From MPNO01 sp965200535 (GTDB lineage Bacteria; Pseudomonadota; Alphaproteobacteria; MPNO01), in contig CBDAUF010000002.1 of assembly GCA_965200535.1 (NCBI GenBank), positions 682,001-746,000 of the forward strand: a stretch of 64,000 bases of DNA, written 5' to 3'. The position numbers and the translations under genes were made by a program. Position 1 is the first letter of the stretch; every line of letters starts with the position of its first letter. The notes under the pieces were generated by a model, which worked only from the letters and a program-made list of their open reading frames with translations, made no database searches and was not told the DNA's origin. Shown one piece after another: positions 1 through 8,336 of this stretch.

Positions 1-486
1 GCCGCACGCCCGGTCGCTGCAGATGCGGAGATGCCCGGCCTCGCGGATTTCGGTCGGCTGGCCGCAGTTGCCGCAAAACCGGTGTCTCCGATGCCAGTGC
101 AGGATGCCCTTGGCGTAGGCGAGAAGACCGCCTTGGTCGCGCGGCAGCAATCCGCCCACGCTCCGCAACTCGACAAAGGCCCCGCGCCGCGCGAAGGGCG
201 GCCGCGACTCCGGGTCTTCGATATGCGACAGGTCGAATGTGAAATAGGGTGTGCCGTCCTTGACGCCGAGGAACACCGCGTCCCGCCGCTCGTTGAGGAA
301 CGGGCGCATCTCGGCCGGTTCGAAACACACCGCCTGCGGCGCCTCGACCGACCGGACGAAGGCGCGCGACCGCCAGACCGGCAACACGCAGGCGTTGTCG
401 AACTGGGCGTCGAGCCAGTCTTCGTCCTGGCGGCGGCCGGCCTCGCGTTCGAGCCCGTACTGGGCGTAGTGGTTGGGCGCTCTCAT
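1..486 (-). CDS. nudC: NAD(+) diphosphatase NudC (3' part outside window)
   Basis: Translating the minus strand from the ATG at 486 gives about 162 residues with no stop before the window edge, so the C-terminal Nudix catalytic domain is missing from view. The N-terminus (NHYAQYGLEREAGRR...) fits alphaproteobacterial NudC. Near the edge lies the zinc-ribbon start FCGNCGQPTEI followed by ICSDRACG, giving the four cysteines typical of NudC between its N-terminal and Nudix domains. The family hydrolyses NAD(H), and removes NAD caps from RNA, to give NMN(H) and AMP. It is divergent from the signal recognition particle RNA, with about 124 bases between them. The family assignment rests on the N-terminal half and zinc ribbon only. 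Confidence 0.88.
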   Translation of the reverse strand, partial: MRAPNHYAQYGLEREAGRRQDEDWLDAQFDNACVLPVWRSRAFVRSVEAPQAVCFEPAEMRPFLNERRDAVFLGVKDGTPYFTFDLSHIEDPESRPPFARRGAFVELRSVGGLLPRDQGGLLAYAKGILHWHRRHRFCGNCGQPTEIREAGHLRICSDRACG

Positions 487-610
487 GGAAACACGCTCAT
501 CAAGGCGCGGGCTGCCCGTGCGGGCGCAGCGTATCGTCGGCGGGAGGTTCCAGCAGCAAAACTGCCACAGCGTTCCGTGGCGCGCAATTTCGATTGCTGA
601 TATACAGGGA

Positions 611-711
611 AGCGGGAGGCCGGCTGCGGACGGGGCGCTCGCCAACCCGGTCAGGTCCGGAAGGAAGCAGCCGTAACGAGAAGGCTTCGGGTCGCTGGCC
701 GGCCTCCCGCC
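611..711 (+). ncRNA. ffs: signal recognition particle RNA, small bacterial (4.5S) type
   Basis: The conserved SRP domain core is present: GGTCAGGTCCGGAAGGAAGC at 650-669, followed by CAGCCGTAACGA. The ends pair perfectly over 13 bases (612-624 with 698-710), giving the long hairpin with an apical GGAA tetraloop. This RNA binds Ffh and targets inner-membrane proteins for co-translational insertion. It sits directly upstream of dnaX, its usual place in many alphaproteobacteria. A possible -10 (TATACA, 601-606) lies just before it, but I see no convincing -35. The exact ends are inferred from the pairing. Confidence 0.93.
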
Positions 712-770
712 TCTTCCGCCGGTTTCCACCGAACTCCACCGTCGAAAGTGCAGCACGGTTCGCGCGAGGC

Positions 771-2483
771 ATGAACGGCTCATCGAAAACGCGGCCCTAC
801 CGGGTGCTCGCGCGCACCTACCGGCCGAGCCGCTTCGCCGACCTCGTTGGCCAGGACGCGATGGTCCGGACCCTGGCCAACGCGATCGTGTCCGGGCGCC
901 TCGCCCACGCCTTTATCCTCACCGGCATTCGCGGCGTCGGCAAGACAACCACCGCACGGATCATCGCCCGCGCCCTCAACTGCGTCGGCGCCGACGGCGA
1001 CGGCGGGCCGACGCCCGATCCCTGCGGCGCCTGCGTGCACTGCACCTCGATCGGCGAGGACCGCCATGTCGATGTCATCGAGATGGATGCGGCCAGCCGC
1101 ACCGGGGTCGACGACGCCCGGGAACTCATCGAGGGGATGCGCTATCGGCCGGTCTCGGCGCGCTTCAAGGTCTACATCATCGACGAAGTGCACATGCTTT
1201 CGCGCCAGGCTTTCAACGCGCTTCTCAAGACGATGGAGGAACCGCCGGAGCACGTGAAGTTCATCCTGGCGACGACGGAGATTCGCCGGGTGCCGGTGAC
1301 CGTTCTCTCGCGTTGCCAGCGCTTCGACCTGCGCCGGGTGGACAGCGAGACCCTGTTCGCCCATCTCGGCGCGGTGGCCGGCCGCGAAGGGCTCGAAATC
1401 GCCCCGGATGCGCTGCGCCAGATCGTCCGCGCCGCCGAAGGTTCGGTGCGCGACGCGCTGTCGCTCCTGGACCAGGCGATCGTCCACGCCTCGGGCGGGC
1501 GGATCGACGGCGATCAGGTGCGCAACATGCTCGGCCTCGCCGACCGCATGCAGACGGCCGATCTGTTCGAGGCTCTGACCCGCGGACGGATCGCTCCCGC
1601 GCTCGGGATTTTCGACACCCTCTACGAGGCGGGGGCGGATCCGATCGCGGTCCTTCGGGACCTGCTGGAATTTACCCACTGGCTGACCCGGTTGAACGCC
1701 GCGCCGGGGAATGCCCAGGCGGGAGGTGCGGTTTCCGACCTGGAACTCGAGCGCGGCCGCGCCCTTGCCGACGGCCTTTCGGTGCCGGTCCTTGCGCGGT
1801 GCTGGCAAATTCTGCTGAAGGGCGTCTCGGAGACCCATATGGCGGTCGATCCGAGGCAGGCCGCCGAGATGGTGCTGATCCGGCTTGCCTATGCCGCCGA
1901 CCTGCCGACGCCGGCCGAACTCGTGCAGGCTGCCGGCAGCAGCGAACCGGTGCCGCCCCGCTCCGACTCTCCGTCCCCGCCGGCCTCCCCGGCCGCGCCC
2001 GCCTCCCCGCCGGAAGCGTCGCAGGCGCCGCCCGAGACTTTCGAGGCGCTGGTCGCGCTGTTCCGGGCCAGGAAGGAGATGGTGCTCCACACCCATCTCG
2101 CCAACGATGTCGGCATCGTCGATTGCGCACCGGGGAAGCTGCGCTACCGGCGCGGCCCCGGCGCCCCCGCCGGGTTGGAAAACGACGTTCGCCGCATGCT
2201 CGACGCCTGGACCGGGCTGCGATGGTCGGTCGAGGCGGTCGAGGGCGGCCCCGCAGCCCCGAGCCTTCGCGAACGGGACCGGGAGCGCGAGGAAGCCGCG
2301 CGCCAGCAGGCGATCGATCACCCGTCGGTGCAGGCCGCGCTGCGGGCGTTTCCCGGCGCCAGAGTCGAGGCGGTACGCCGACTGGAGACCGCAGAGATCC
2401 TCGGTGATTCGCCGCGGGAACCGTCCGCCGATGCCGAGGACGGCCCCGCCGCGGAAGGCACATACGGAGAGTCCTCACCATGA
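771..2483 (+). CDS. dnaX: DNA polymerase III subunit gamma/tau
   Basis: Clamp-loader ATPase of the DNA polymerase III holoenzyme, 570 residues from the ATG at 771. The open frame continues upstream through the SRP RNA, so that stretch is not coding. Visible motifs are the Walker A GIRGVGKTT (52-60), the clamp-loader zinc cysteines C71, C85, C88 and C91, the DEAD-like box IIDEVHML near 140, and the sensor LSRCQRFDLRR. A Pro/Ala/Ser-rich linker around residues 400-425 separates the ATPase from a tau-like C-terminal domain. The stop overlaps the ybaB start (ATGA), suggesting coupled translation. I saw no obvious A-rich slippery site for a separate gamma product. Confidence 0.96.
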   Translation: MNGSSKTRPYRVLARTYRPSRFADLVGQDAMVRTLANAIVSGRLAHAFILTGIRGVGKTTTARIIARALNCVGADGDGGPTPDPCGACVHCTSIGEDRHVDVIEMDAASRTGVDDARELIEGMRYRPVSARFKVYIIDEVHMLSRQAFNALLKTMEEPPEHVKFILATTEIRRVPVTVLSRCQRFDLRRVDSETLFAHLGAVAGREGLEIAPDALRQIVRAAEGSVRDALSLLDQAIVHASGGRIDGDQVRNMLGLADRMQTADLFEALTRGRIAPALGIFDTLYEAGADPIAVLRDLLEFTHWLTRLNAAPGNAQAGGAVSDLELERGRALADGLSVPVLARCWQILLKGVSETHMAVDPRQAAEMVLIRLAYAADLPTPAELVQAAGSSEPVPPRSDSPSPPASPAAPASPPEASQAPPETFEALVALFRARKEMVLHTHLANDVGIVDCAPGKLRYRRGPGAPAGLENDVRRMLDAWTGLRWSVEAVEGGPAAPSLRERDREREEAARQQAIDHPSVQAALRAFPGARVEAVRRLETAEILGDSPREPSADAEDGPAAEGTYGESSP

Positions 2484-2803
2484 AGAATTTCGGCCAGTTG
2501 ATGAAGCAGGCGCAGGAGATGCAGTCCAAGATCCAGGACATGCAGACGCGCCTCGCCGATATCGAGGTCACCGGACAGGCCGGAGCCGGTCTCGTCACCG
2601 TGACGATGAACGCCAAGAACGAGGTCCGAAGAGTCGCGATCGACCCGTCGCTGTTCAATGCGGAAGACGCCACGGTGGTGGAAGACCTGATCGTCGCCGC
2701 CTGCGCGGACGCCAGAGGCAAGGCGGAAAGCCGGGCAGCGGAGGAGATGCAGAAAATCGCCGGCGGCCTCAACCTGCCGCCCGGACTCAACCTCCCGTTT
2801 TGA
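2480..2803 (+). CDS. YbaB/EbfC family nucleoid-associated protein
   Basis: A 107-residue protein of the YbaB/EbfC family, small dimeric DNA-binding proteins found between dnaX and recR in most bacteria. Family features are the N-terminal helix MKNFGQLMKQAQEMQSKIQ, the strand VTVTMNAKNEVRRVAIDPSLF and the C-terminal helix around KAESRAAEEMQKIAGG. The ATG overlaps the dnaX stop by 4 bases, and recR follows after 24 bases, so all three are probably one transcript. Its precise role is not settled; nucleoid binding and a link to recombination repair are the usual suggestions. Confidence 0.94.
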   Translation: MKNFGQLMKQAQEMQSKIQDMQTRLADIEVTGQAGAGLVTVTMNAKNEVRRVAIDPSLFNAEDATVVEDLIVAACADARGKAESRAAEEMQKIAGGLNLPPGLNLPF

Positions 2804-2827
2804 GGGCTCATCGAGCGCCGCCGCGTC

Positions 2828-3427
2828 ATGCCCGTCTCCGAGATTGACCGGCTGATCCAGCTTCTTGCCAGGCTTCCGGGACTCGGCCCGCGGTCGGCGC
2901 GCCGCGCTGCACTGCACCTGATAAAGCGAAAGACGGGTCTTCTGGAACCGCTCGCCCAGGCGCTCGCCGAGACCGCCGAAGCGATCCGGCTGTGCGGCGT
3001 CTGCGGCAATATAGACACCGCCGCGCCGTGTGCCATCTGCATCGACGAGACACGCGACCGCGCCGCGATCTGCGTCGTCGAGGATGTCGCCGATCTCTGG
3101 GCGCTGGAGCGCACCGCCGCCTTCGGCGGTCTTTACCATGTCCTCGGCGGCACGCTGTCGGCGCTCGATGGGCGCGGGCCGGACGAACTCAACGTCGATG
3201 CACTGCTGCGCCGTGCCGCTTCGGAGGCGGTCAGGGAGGTCATCCTCGCGACTTCGGCCACGGTCGAAGGGCAGACGACGGCCCACTACCTGACGGACCG
3301 GCTCGCCGGGTGCGGTGTCGTGATCTCCCGTCTGGCGCACGGAGTTCCGGTCGGCGGCGAGCTCGACTATCTCGATGACGGCACGCTGTCGGCAGCGCTC
3401 AGGGCGCGCCGGCCGCTGGAGCCGTAA
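2828..3427 (+). CDS. recR: recombination mediator protein RecR
   Basis: 199 residues, normal length. RecR works with RecO (and RecF) to load RecA on single-stranded gaps. In order it shows the helix-hairpin-helix region (LLARLPGLGPRSARRAALHL), a C4 zinc finger (CGVCGNIDTAAPCAIC, about 57-72), and a Toprim domain starting ICVVEDVADLWALE and containing LGGTLSALDGRGPDELN. The C-terminus retains the conserved RLAHGVPVGGELDYLDDGTL stretch. The ATG start follows ybaB by 24 bases. No anomalies seen. Confidence 0.97.
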   Translation: MPVSEIDRLIQLLARLPGLGPRSARRAALHLIKRKTGLLEPLAQALAETAEAIRLCGVCGNIDTAAPCAICIDETRDRAAICVVEDVADLWALERTAAFGGLYHVLGGTLSALDGRGPDELNVDALLRRAASEAVREVILATSATVEGQTTAHYLTDRLAGCGVVISRLAHGVPVGGELDYLDDGTLSAALRARRPLEP

Positions 3428-3495
3428 AACGCTCCGGTTGACGGCGAACCGCGTGCGGCATACCTAAGTCCGGTCGCGCAACCGGCCCGGAAGAC

Positions 3496-4020
3496 ATGGC
3501 CAGACTTCCCATCATCACCGCCCCCGACCCGCGCCTCAAACGCACCTGCGCTCCGGTCGACACCGTGGACCGGACGGTGCGGACGCTGATGGACGACATG
3601 CTGGAGACCATGTACGCAGCGCCCGGGATCGGCCTCGCCGCTCCCCAGGTCGGCGTTCTCAAACGGGTTATCGTGGTCGACTTGGCCCGCGACGACGAAC
3701 CGCGAACCCCTTACCGGATGGCCAATCCGGAGGTGGTCGAGGTGTCCGAGACGCTCGCCACATATGAGGAAGGCTGCCTCTCGCTGCCGGAGCACCAGGC
3801 GGAGGTCGTCCGCCCGGCCGAGGCCCTGATCCGCTATCTCGACGAGGACGGCGAACAGCGGGAACTCGCCGCCGACGGCCTGCTCGCGACCTGCATCCAG
3901 CACGAGATCGACCATCTCGACGGCATTCTGTTCGTCGATCACATCTCCAAGCTCAAGCGCGACATGATTATCCGGAAACTCGCGAAGGCGAAACGTTCGG
4001 AGGCCAAGGCCGGCGCCTGA
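3496..4020 (+). CDS. def: peptide deformylase
   Basis: A 174-residue metalloenzyme that removes the formyl group from the N-terminal methionine of new proteins. All three family motifs are visible: GIGLAAPQVG (44-53), EEGCLSLPE with the metal-ligand cysteine (about 92-100), and QHEIDHLDG with the two metal-ligand histidines and catalytic Glu (about 135-143). The ATG follows a GGAAG ribosome-binding site. fmt begins 3 bases after the stop, so the deformylase and the formyltransferase that creates its substrate are made together, as is common. Confidence 0.97.
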   Translation: MARLPIITAPDPRLKRTCAPVDTVDRTVRTLMDDMLETMYAAPGIGLAAPQVGVLKRVIVVDLARDDEPRTPYRMANPEVVEVSETLATYEEGCLSLPEHQAEVVRPAEALIRYLDEDGEQRELAADGLLATCIQHEIDHLDGILFVDHISKLKRDMIIRKLAKAKRSEAKAGA

Positions 4021-4022
4021 AC

Positions 4023-4952
4023 ATGACGGCGCTGCGCATCGTTTTCATGGGCACGCCGGCGTTCGCCGTGCCCGCGCTGGACGCCCTGATCGCCGCAGGG
4101 CATGAGATCGTCTGCGTCTACACCCAACCGCCGCGCCCGGCCGGCCGCGGCCGGCGGGAACGCCGGTCCGCCGTCCACGAGGCCGCGCACCGCCAGCGCC
4201 TGCCGGTGCGCCATCCCGCCCGCCTCGAGGACCCCGCCGGGTTCTCCGCTCTGGCTCCCGATGTCGCGGTTGTCGCGGCCTACGGACTCATTCTTCCCGC
4301 CCCGATTCTCGCGGCGCCCCGCCTCGGCTGCGTCAACATCCACGCCTCGCTGCTGCCGCGCTGGCGCGGCGCGGCGCCGATCCAGCGCGCCATCCTCGCC
4401 GGCGACGACGAGACCGGCATCACGATCATGCAGATGGACGAGGGGCTCGATACCGGCGGGATCCTGTCGCAGCGCCGCCTCGCAGTCGGGCCCGGGGATG
4501 ACGCCGGCGCGGTCCACGATGCGCTGGCCGCGATGGGGGCAGGTCTTGCGGTGGAGACGTTGGACGACGTCGCGGCGGGCCGGCTGGGCGCATCTCCGCA
4601 GCCCGACGCCGGCGCGACCTACGCCCGCAAGATCGCGCGCGGGGAGACGCGGATCGACTGGCGCGAGCCCGCCCGGATCGTCCACCGCCGAATCCGCGCC
4701 TTCAGCCCGGCTCCGGGGGCCTGGTTCGAGGCCCGGGGCGCCAGAATCAGGGTTCTTGCGGCCTGCCCAGCGGCGGAAATTGCCGGCCCGCCCGGCACCG
4801 TGGTCGACGACGGAGCGGCGGTGGCCTGCGGCGAGGGCGGGCTTCGGCTCGAACGGTTGCAGCGGGCAGGCAGGGAAGTGGTCGACATCCGGGCGTTTCT
4901 CAGGGGTTTCCCCCTGCCGACGGGAACGGTTCTGCCGGGCGCGGCGGCATGA
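4023..4952 (+). CDS. fmt: methionyl-tRNA formyltransferase
   Basis: 309 residues. It transfers a formyl group from 10-formyl-tetrahydrofolate to initiator Met-tRNA. The N-terminal Rossmann-type domain begins LRIVFMGTPAFAVPALDAL. The catalytic stretch VNIHASLLPRWRGAAPIQRA carries the Asn and His of the family's catalytic triad, and GITIMQMDEGLDTGGIL follows with the Asp. The C-terminal OB-like domain begins after ARKIARGETRIDW. It sits between def and truA and overlaps truA by 4 bases (ATGA). Length and motifs are normal. Confidence 0.97.
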   Translation: MTALRIVFMGTPAFAVPALDALIAAGHEIVCVYTQPPRPAGRGRRERRSAVHEAAHRQRLPVRHPARLEDPAGFSALAPDVAVVAAYGLILPAPILAAPRLGCVNIHASLLPRWRGAAPIQRAILAGDDETGITIMQMDEGLDTGGILSQRRLAVGPGDDAGAVHDALAAMGAGLAVETLDDVAAGRLGASPQPDAGATYARKIARGETRIDWREPARIVHRRIRAFSPAPGAWFEARGARIRVLAACPAAEIAGPPGTVVDDGAAVACGEGGLRLERLQRAGREVVDIRAFLRGFPLPTGTVLPGAAA

Positions 4953-5725
4953 CGCGCTGGCGCATCACGGTGGAATACGACGGCGCCGGCTTCGTCGGCT
5001 GGCAGCGCCAGAACAACGGGCCGTCGATCCAGGAGGCGCTGGAGACCGCAATCTTCCGGTTTTCCGGAGAGGCGCCGCGGGTGTTCGGCGCCGGGCGCAC
5101 CGATGCGGGCGTCCACGCGAGCGGCCAGGTCGCTCATTTCGACCTTGCCAGAACCGCCCGTGCGGATACCGTTGCCGCCGCGCTCAACGCCCATCTGAGG
5201 CCCGATCCGGTCGCGGTGCTGGAGGCCGCAGCGGTCGATCCCGGCTTCCATGCTCGGCTGTCGGCGACGGAGCGGGCGTACCGCTACCGCATCGTCAACC
5301 GTCGAGCGCCGCTCGCCATCGATCGCGGCCGCGCCTGGCTGATCCGCGCCCCGCTCGACGCCGCGGCGATGGCGGCGGCGGCGGTGCGCCTTCTCGGCCG
5401 TCACGATTTCTCGACCTTCCGGGCGAGTCTTTGCCAGGCGCGCTCGCCGGTGAAGACCCTCGATGTCCTCAATGTCACGCGCGAGGGCGACGAAATCCTG
5501 ATCGACGCCCGCGCGCGCTCCTTCCTCCACCATCAAATGCGCAACATCGTCGGCACCCTCCGGCTGGTCGGCGAAGGCCGGTGGACTGCCGACGATGTGA
5601 GCGCCGCCCTCGAGGCCCGCGACCGCCGGCGCGGCGGACCGACGGCGCCGGCATGCGGGCTCTGTCTGACCGAGGTCCTCTACGGTGCGCCGGGCGTTAC
5701 AGGAGCCGGTTCGTCGCCATGTTGA
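4949..5725 (+). CDS. truA: tRNA pseudouridine(38-40) synthase TruA
   Basis: 258 residues. TruA isomerises uridines 38-40 in the anticodon arm of many tRNAs. The catalytic motif GAGRTDAGVHA is intact, with the nucleophile Asp52. Other family signatures are VEYDGAGFVGWQRQ at the start and SFLHHQMRNIVGTL in the C-terminal half. The start overlaps the fmt stop. Its last 29 bases overlap the 3' end of the convergent membrane-protein gene, so the final residues (GVTGAGSSPC) are not constrained by family homology. Confidence 0.96.
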   Translation: MTRWRITVEYDGAGFVGWQRQNNGPSIQEALETAIFRFSGEAPRVFGAGRTDAGVHASGQVAHFDLARTARADTVAAALNAHLRPDPVAVLEAAAVDPGFHARLSATERAYRYRIVNRRAPLAIDRGRAWLIRAPLDAAAMAAAAVRLLGRHDFSTFRASLCQARSPVKTLDVLNVTREGDEILIDARARSFLHHQMRNIVGTLRLVGEGRWTADDVSAALEARDRRRGGPTAPACGLCLTEVLYGAPGVTGAGSSPC

Positions 5726-6260
5726 TGATGATACTGATCGCCACGTCGAGCCCGACGATTGCCGCCGCGCGCCCGCCGCGGATCTCGAGCGCAGCACGCG
5801 CGATAAACCACTGGTAGAACAGGATGGCGGCGGTCCCCGCCAGCCCCAGGAGCACGGCGGCCCCGCCGCCGAGCACGCCCTTCGAAAGGACGGTCACCGT
5901 GAGGAACACCGCGACCTGAATCACGCTCGACCAGTTGTGGGCGACGATGTAACGCATGTAGCGGTCGAAGCGGTCGAGCCGATCGCAGACATAGATCATG
6001 ATGAGAGGGAAGGCGACCCAGCCGATGATGTAGGCGAGCGTCTCGACAATCGCGATCGTGCCCACGCCCGCCGTCGTGCCGGTTTCTCCAAGCCTGAGGA
6101 TGAGAAGGAGTGCGTAGGCGGGCGCGACGATCACCGCCGCGTTGAACGATTTCCAGTAGGCCTCGGTCGTCGCGTCGAAATGGTCGAGCCCGTTCCGGTC
6201 CAGCAGCGCCAGCCGCCAGGCCCCGTAGACGGCGCGAGCGAATTCGGCGGCGGTAACCAT
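5697..6260 (-). CDS. small multi-pass membrane protein of unknown function
   Basis: 187 residues from an ATG at 6260 (MVTAAEFARAVYGAWRLALL), seven bases after the dapE stop. A longer reading frame exists upstream but lies inside dapE and is arginine/serine-rich, so I reject it. Hydropathy suggests four to five membrane segments, for example NAAVIVAPAYALLLILRL and AVLLGLAGTAAILFYQW. A short charged loop CDRLDRFDRYMRYIVAHNW lies mid-protein. The tail of the dap operon is a common place in alphaproteobacteria for a conserved membrane protein of this kind. I cannot name the family or assign a function. It overlaps truA tail to tail. Confidence 0.8.
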   Translation of the reverse strand: MVTAAEFARAVYGAWRLALLDRNGLDHFDATTEAYWKSFNAAVIVAPAYALLLILRLGETGTTAGVGTIAIVETLAYIIGWVAFPLIMIYVCDRLDRFDRYMRYIVAHNWSSVIQVAVFLTVTVLSKGVLGGGAAVLLGLAGTAAILFYQWFIARAALEIRGGRAAAIVGLDVAISIIINMATNRLL

Positions 6261-6267
6261 CACCCCG

Positions 6268-7422
6268 TCAACGCGCGAAATAGCCGTCGAGCACACTCTC
6301 GTAGATGTTGCCGAGTGCGGCCAGATCGGCGAGCGCGACCCTTTCGTCCACCTTGTGCATGGTCTGTCCGACAAGGCCGAACTCGGCGACCGCGCAATAG
6401 TCCTTGATAAAGCGGGCGTCGGAGGTGCCGCCGGTGGTGCTGAGCACGGCCTCGGAGCCGACTGTCGATTCGATGGCGCGCTGGATCAGGCCGCTCAGCC
6501 GTCCCGGCGGGGTAAGAAACGATTCGCCGGTCAGGTGCGTCTCGAGCTCATAGGCGCCGCCCGCGGTGTCGAGGCGGTTCCTGACCCAGCCGAGGATATC
6601 CTCACCGCTGTGGCGGTCGTTGAAACGGATATTGAAGGCGGCGCGGGCAGCGGCTGGAATGACGTTGGTCGCCGCATTGCCCACGTCGATGGTGGTCAAC
6701 TGCAGGTTGCTGGGCTGGAAGTGGTCGCTGCCGTCGTCGACCGGGGTCTCGGTGAGCGCTGCCAGCAGGCGCACCAGCCGCGGCAGCGGATTGTCGGCGA
6801 GCTGCGGATAGGCGGTGTGGCCCTGCACGCCGCGGACGGTGATCCAGCCGGACAGGCTGCCGCGTCGGCCGATCTTGATCATCTCGCCGAGCCGGGTCGG
6901 GTTGGTCGGCTCGCCGACCAGGCAGTCGTCGATCCGCTCGCCGCGCTCCTCCATCCAGCGCAGGACCTTTACCGTGCCGTTGATCGCCGGGCCTTCCTCG
7001 TCTCCGGTGATCAGGAGGCTGATCGAGCCGTCGAACGCGCCGCCGCTCCGCGCCACGAAACGCGAAACCGCGCCCACGAAGGCTGCGATTGCCCCTTTCA
7101 TGTCGGCGGCGCCGCGGCCGTAGAGGACGCCGTCGTGAATCTCCGCGCCGAACGGGTCCACCGTCCATGCGTCGCGCTCGCCCACCGGCACGACATCGGT
7201 ATGGCCGGCGAAGCAGAAGTTGGGCGAACCGTCGCCGAGCCGGGCGTAAAGATTCTTCACGTCCGGTGTCCCCGGGGCCGAGAAGGTCATCGGGTGGCAG
7301 GTGAAACCGAGCCTTTCGAGCGCGTCGGCCATGGTTGCCAGCGATCCGCCGTCTTCCGGCGTCACGCTCGGGCAGCGGATCAGCGCCCGGGCGAGTTCGA
7401 CCGCGTCGACGACAGCGCTCAA
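6268..7422 (-). CDS. dapE: succinyl-diaminopimelate desuccinylase
   Basis: 384 residues, M20 metallopeptidase family. It cleaves N-succinyl-LL-diaminopimelate to LL-diaminopimelate and succinate, for lysine and peptidoglycan. Metal-site motifs are intact: FAGHTDVVPVG (His, Asp), GRGAADMKGAIAAFV (Asp), GDEEGPAINGT (Glu pair), and the terminal histidine in GLVGQTMHKVDERV. The start is TTG at 7422, because no in-frame ATG or GTG lies near the conserved N-terminus SAVVDAVELARALIRCPSV. That TTG overlaps the dapD stop (TTGA), so translation is probably coupled to dapD. The next membrane gene starts 7 bases after the stop. Confidence 0.95.
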   Translation of the reverse strand: MSAVVDAVELARALIRCPSVTPEDGGSLATMADALERLGFTCHPMTFSAPGTPDVKNLYARLGDGSPNFCFAGHTDVVPVGERDAWTVDPFGAEIHDGVLYGRGAADMKGAIAAFVGAVSRFVARSGGAFDGSISLLITGDEEGPAINGTVKVLRWMEERGERIDDCLVGEPTNPTRLGEMIKIGRRGSLSGWITVRGVQGHTAYPQLADNPLPRLVRLLAALTETPVDDGSDHFQPSNLQLTTIDVGNAATNVIPAAARAAFNIRFNDRHSGEDILGWVRNRLDTAGGAYELETHLTGESFLTPPGRLSGLIQRAIESTVGSEAVLSTTGGTSDARFIKDYCAVAEFGLVGQTMHKVDERVALADLAALGNIYESVLDGYFAR

Positions 7423-8276
7423 TCGCGCAACAGGTCGTTGATCGAGGTCTTCGCCCGGGTCCCCTCATCGACCCGTTTGACGATGACCGCGCAATAGAGG
7501 CTGGGCCCTGGGGAGCCGTCGGCCAGCGGGCGTCCGGGCAGCGACCCGGGCACCACGACCGAGTATTCCGGCACCCGGCCGTAATGAACCTCGCCGGTAG
7601 TCCGATCGACGATCCGCGTCGAGGCGCCGATGAACACGCCCATCGACAGGACCGATCCGCGCTCCACCAGAACGCCTTCGGCAACTTCCGACCGCGCCCC
7701 GATGAAGCAGTCATCCTCGACGATGACCGGGTCGGCCTGCAGGGGTTCGAGAACGCCGCCGATCCCGGCGCCGCCCGAGATGTGGCAGTTCCGCCCGATC
7801 TGGGCGCAGGAACCGACGGTCGCCCAGGTATCGATCATCGTGCCGCGGTCGACGTAGGCGCCGAGGTTGACGAAGCTCGGCATCAGCACCACGCCGGGGG
7901 CGATATAGGCGGACCGCCGGACGACGCAGTTCGGCACCGCCCGGAACCCGGCGTCGCGGAAGCGCGCTTCGTCCCAGCCGGCGAACTTGGGCGAGACCTT
8001 GTCGAACCACGGGGTCGCACCGCGGTGGGGATCGTCCGGTCCGCCGGGGATCGGCGCCGTGTCGTAGAGCCGGAAGGACAGCAGGACAGCCTTCTTGAGC
8101 CATTGGTTGACGCGCCAGCGCCCGTCCACCTTTTCCGCGACCCGGAGCGATCCGGAATCGAGCCCGTCCAGCACCGCCTCTATCGCCGTGCGCAGCGCCC
8201 CGCCGGTGACCGGGGAGATCGTTTCCCGATCCTCCCAGGCGGCGTCGATCGTCGATCGAAGCGTGTCTTCGCTCAT
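7419..8276 (-). CDS. dapD: 2,3,4,5-tetrahydropyridine-2,6-dicarboxylate N-succinyltransferase
   Basis: 285 residues from the ATG at 8276. It succinylates tetrahydrodipicolinate using succinyl-CoA, two steps before DapE in the lysine/diaminopimelate pathway. The N-terminal helical domain contains VNQWLKKAVLLSFRL. The middle is a left-handed beta helix made of hexapeptide repeats such as ISGGAGIGGVLEPL and VLSMGVFIGASTRIVDR. The C-terminus is the conserved YCAVIVKRVDEGTRAKTSIN stretch. Succinylated rather than acetylated intermediates are therefore used. The stop overlaps the dapE TTG. Confidence 0.97.
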   Translation of the reverse strand: MSEDTLRSTIDAAWEDRETISPVTGGALRTAIEAVLDGLDSGSLRVAEKVDGRWRVNQWLKKAVLLSFRLYDTAPIPGGPDDPHRGATPWFDKVSPKFAGWDEARFRDAGFRAVPNCVVRRSAYIAPGVVLMPSFVNLGAYVDRGTMIDTWATVGSCAQIGRNCHISGGAGIGGVLEPLQADPVIVEDDCFIGARSEVAEGVLVERGSVLSMGVFIGASTRIVDRTTGEVHYGRVPEYSVVVPGSLPGRPLADGSPGPSLYCAVIVKRVDEGTRAKTSINDLLRD

Positions 8277-8336
8277 GCGTTCCGGAGCCTCACGAGGGCG
8301 CTGAGTACGCAGAAAATCACCGCAGCGCCGTCGCTG

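Noticed and set aside
1672..3114. Minus-strand 480-residue open frame over dnaX-ybaB-recR
   Set aside because: Arg/Ser/Pro-rich shadow opposite three canonical genes.
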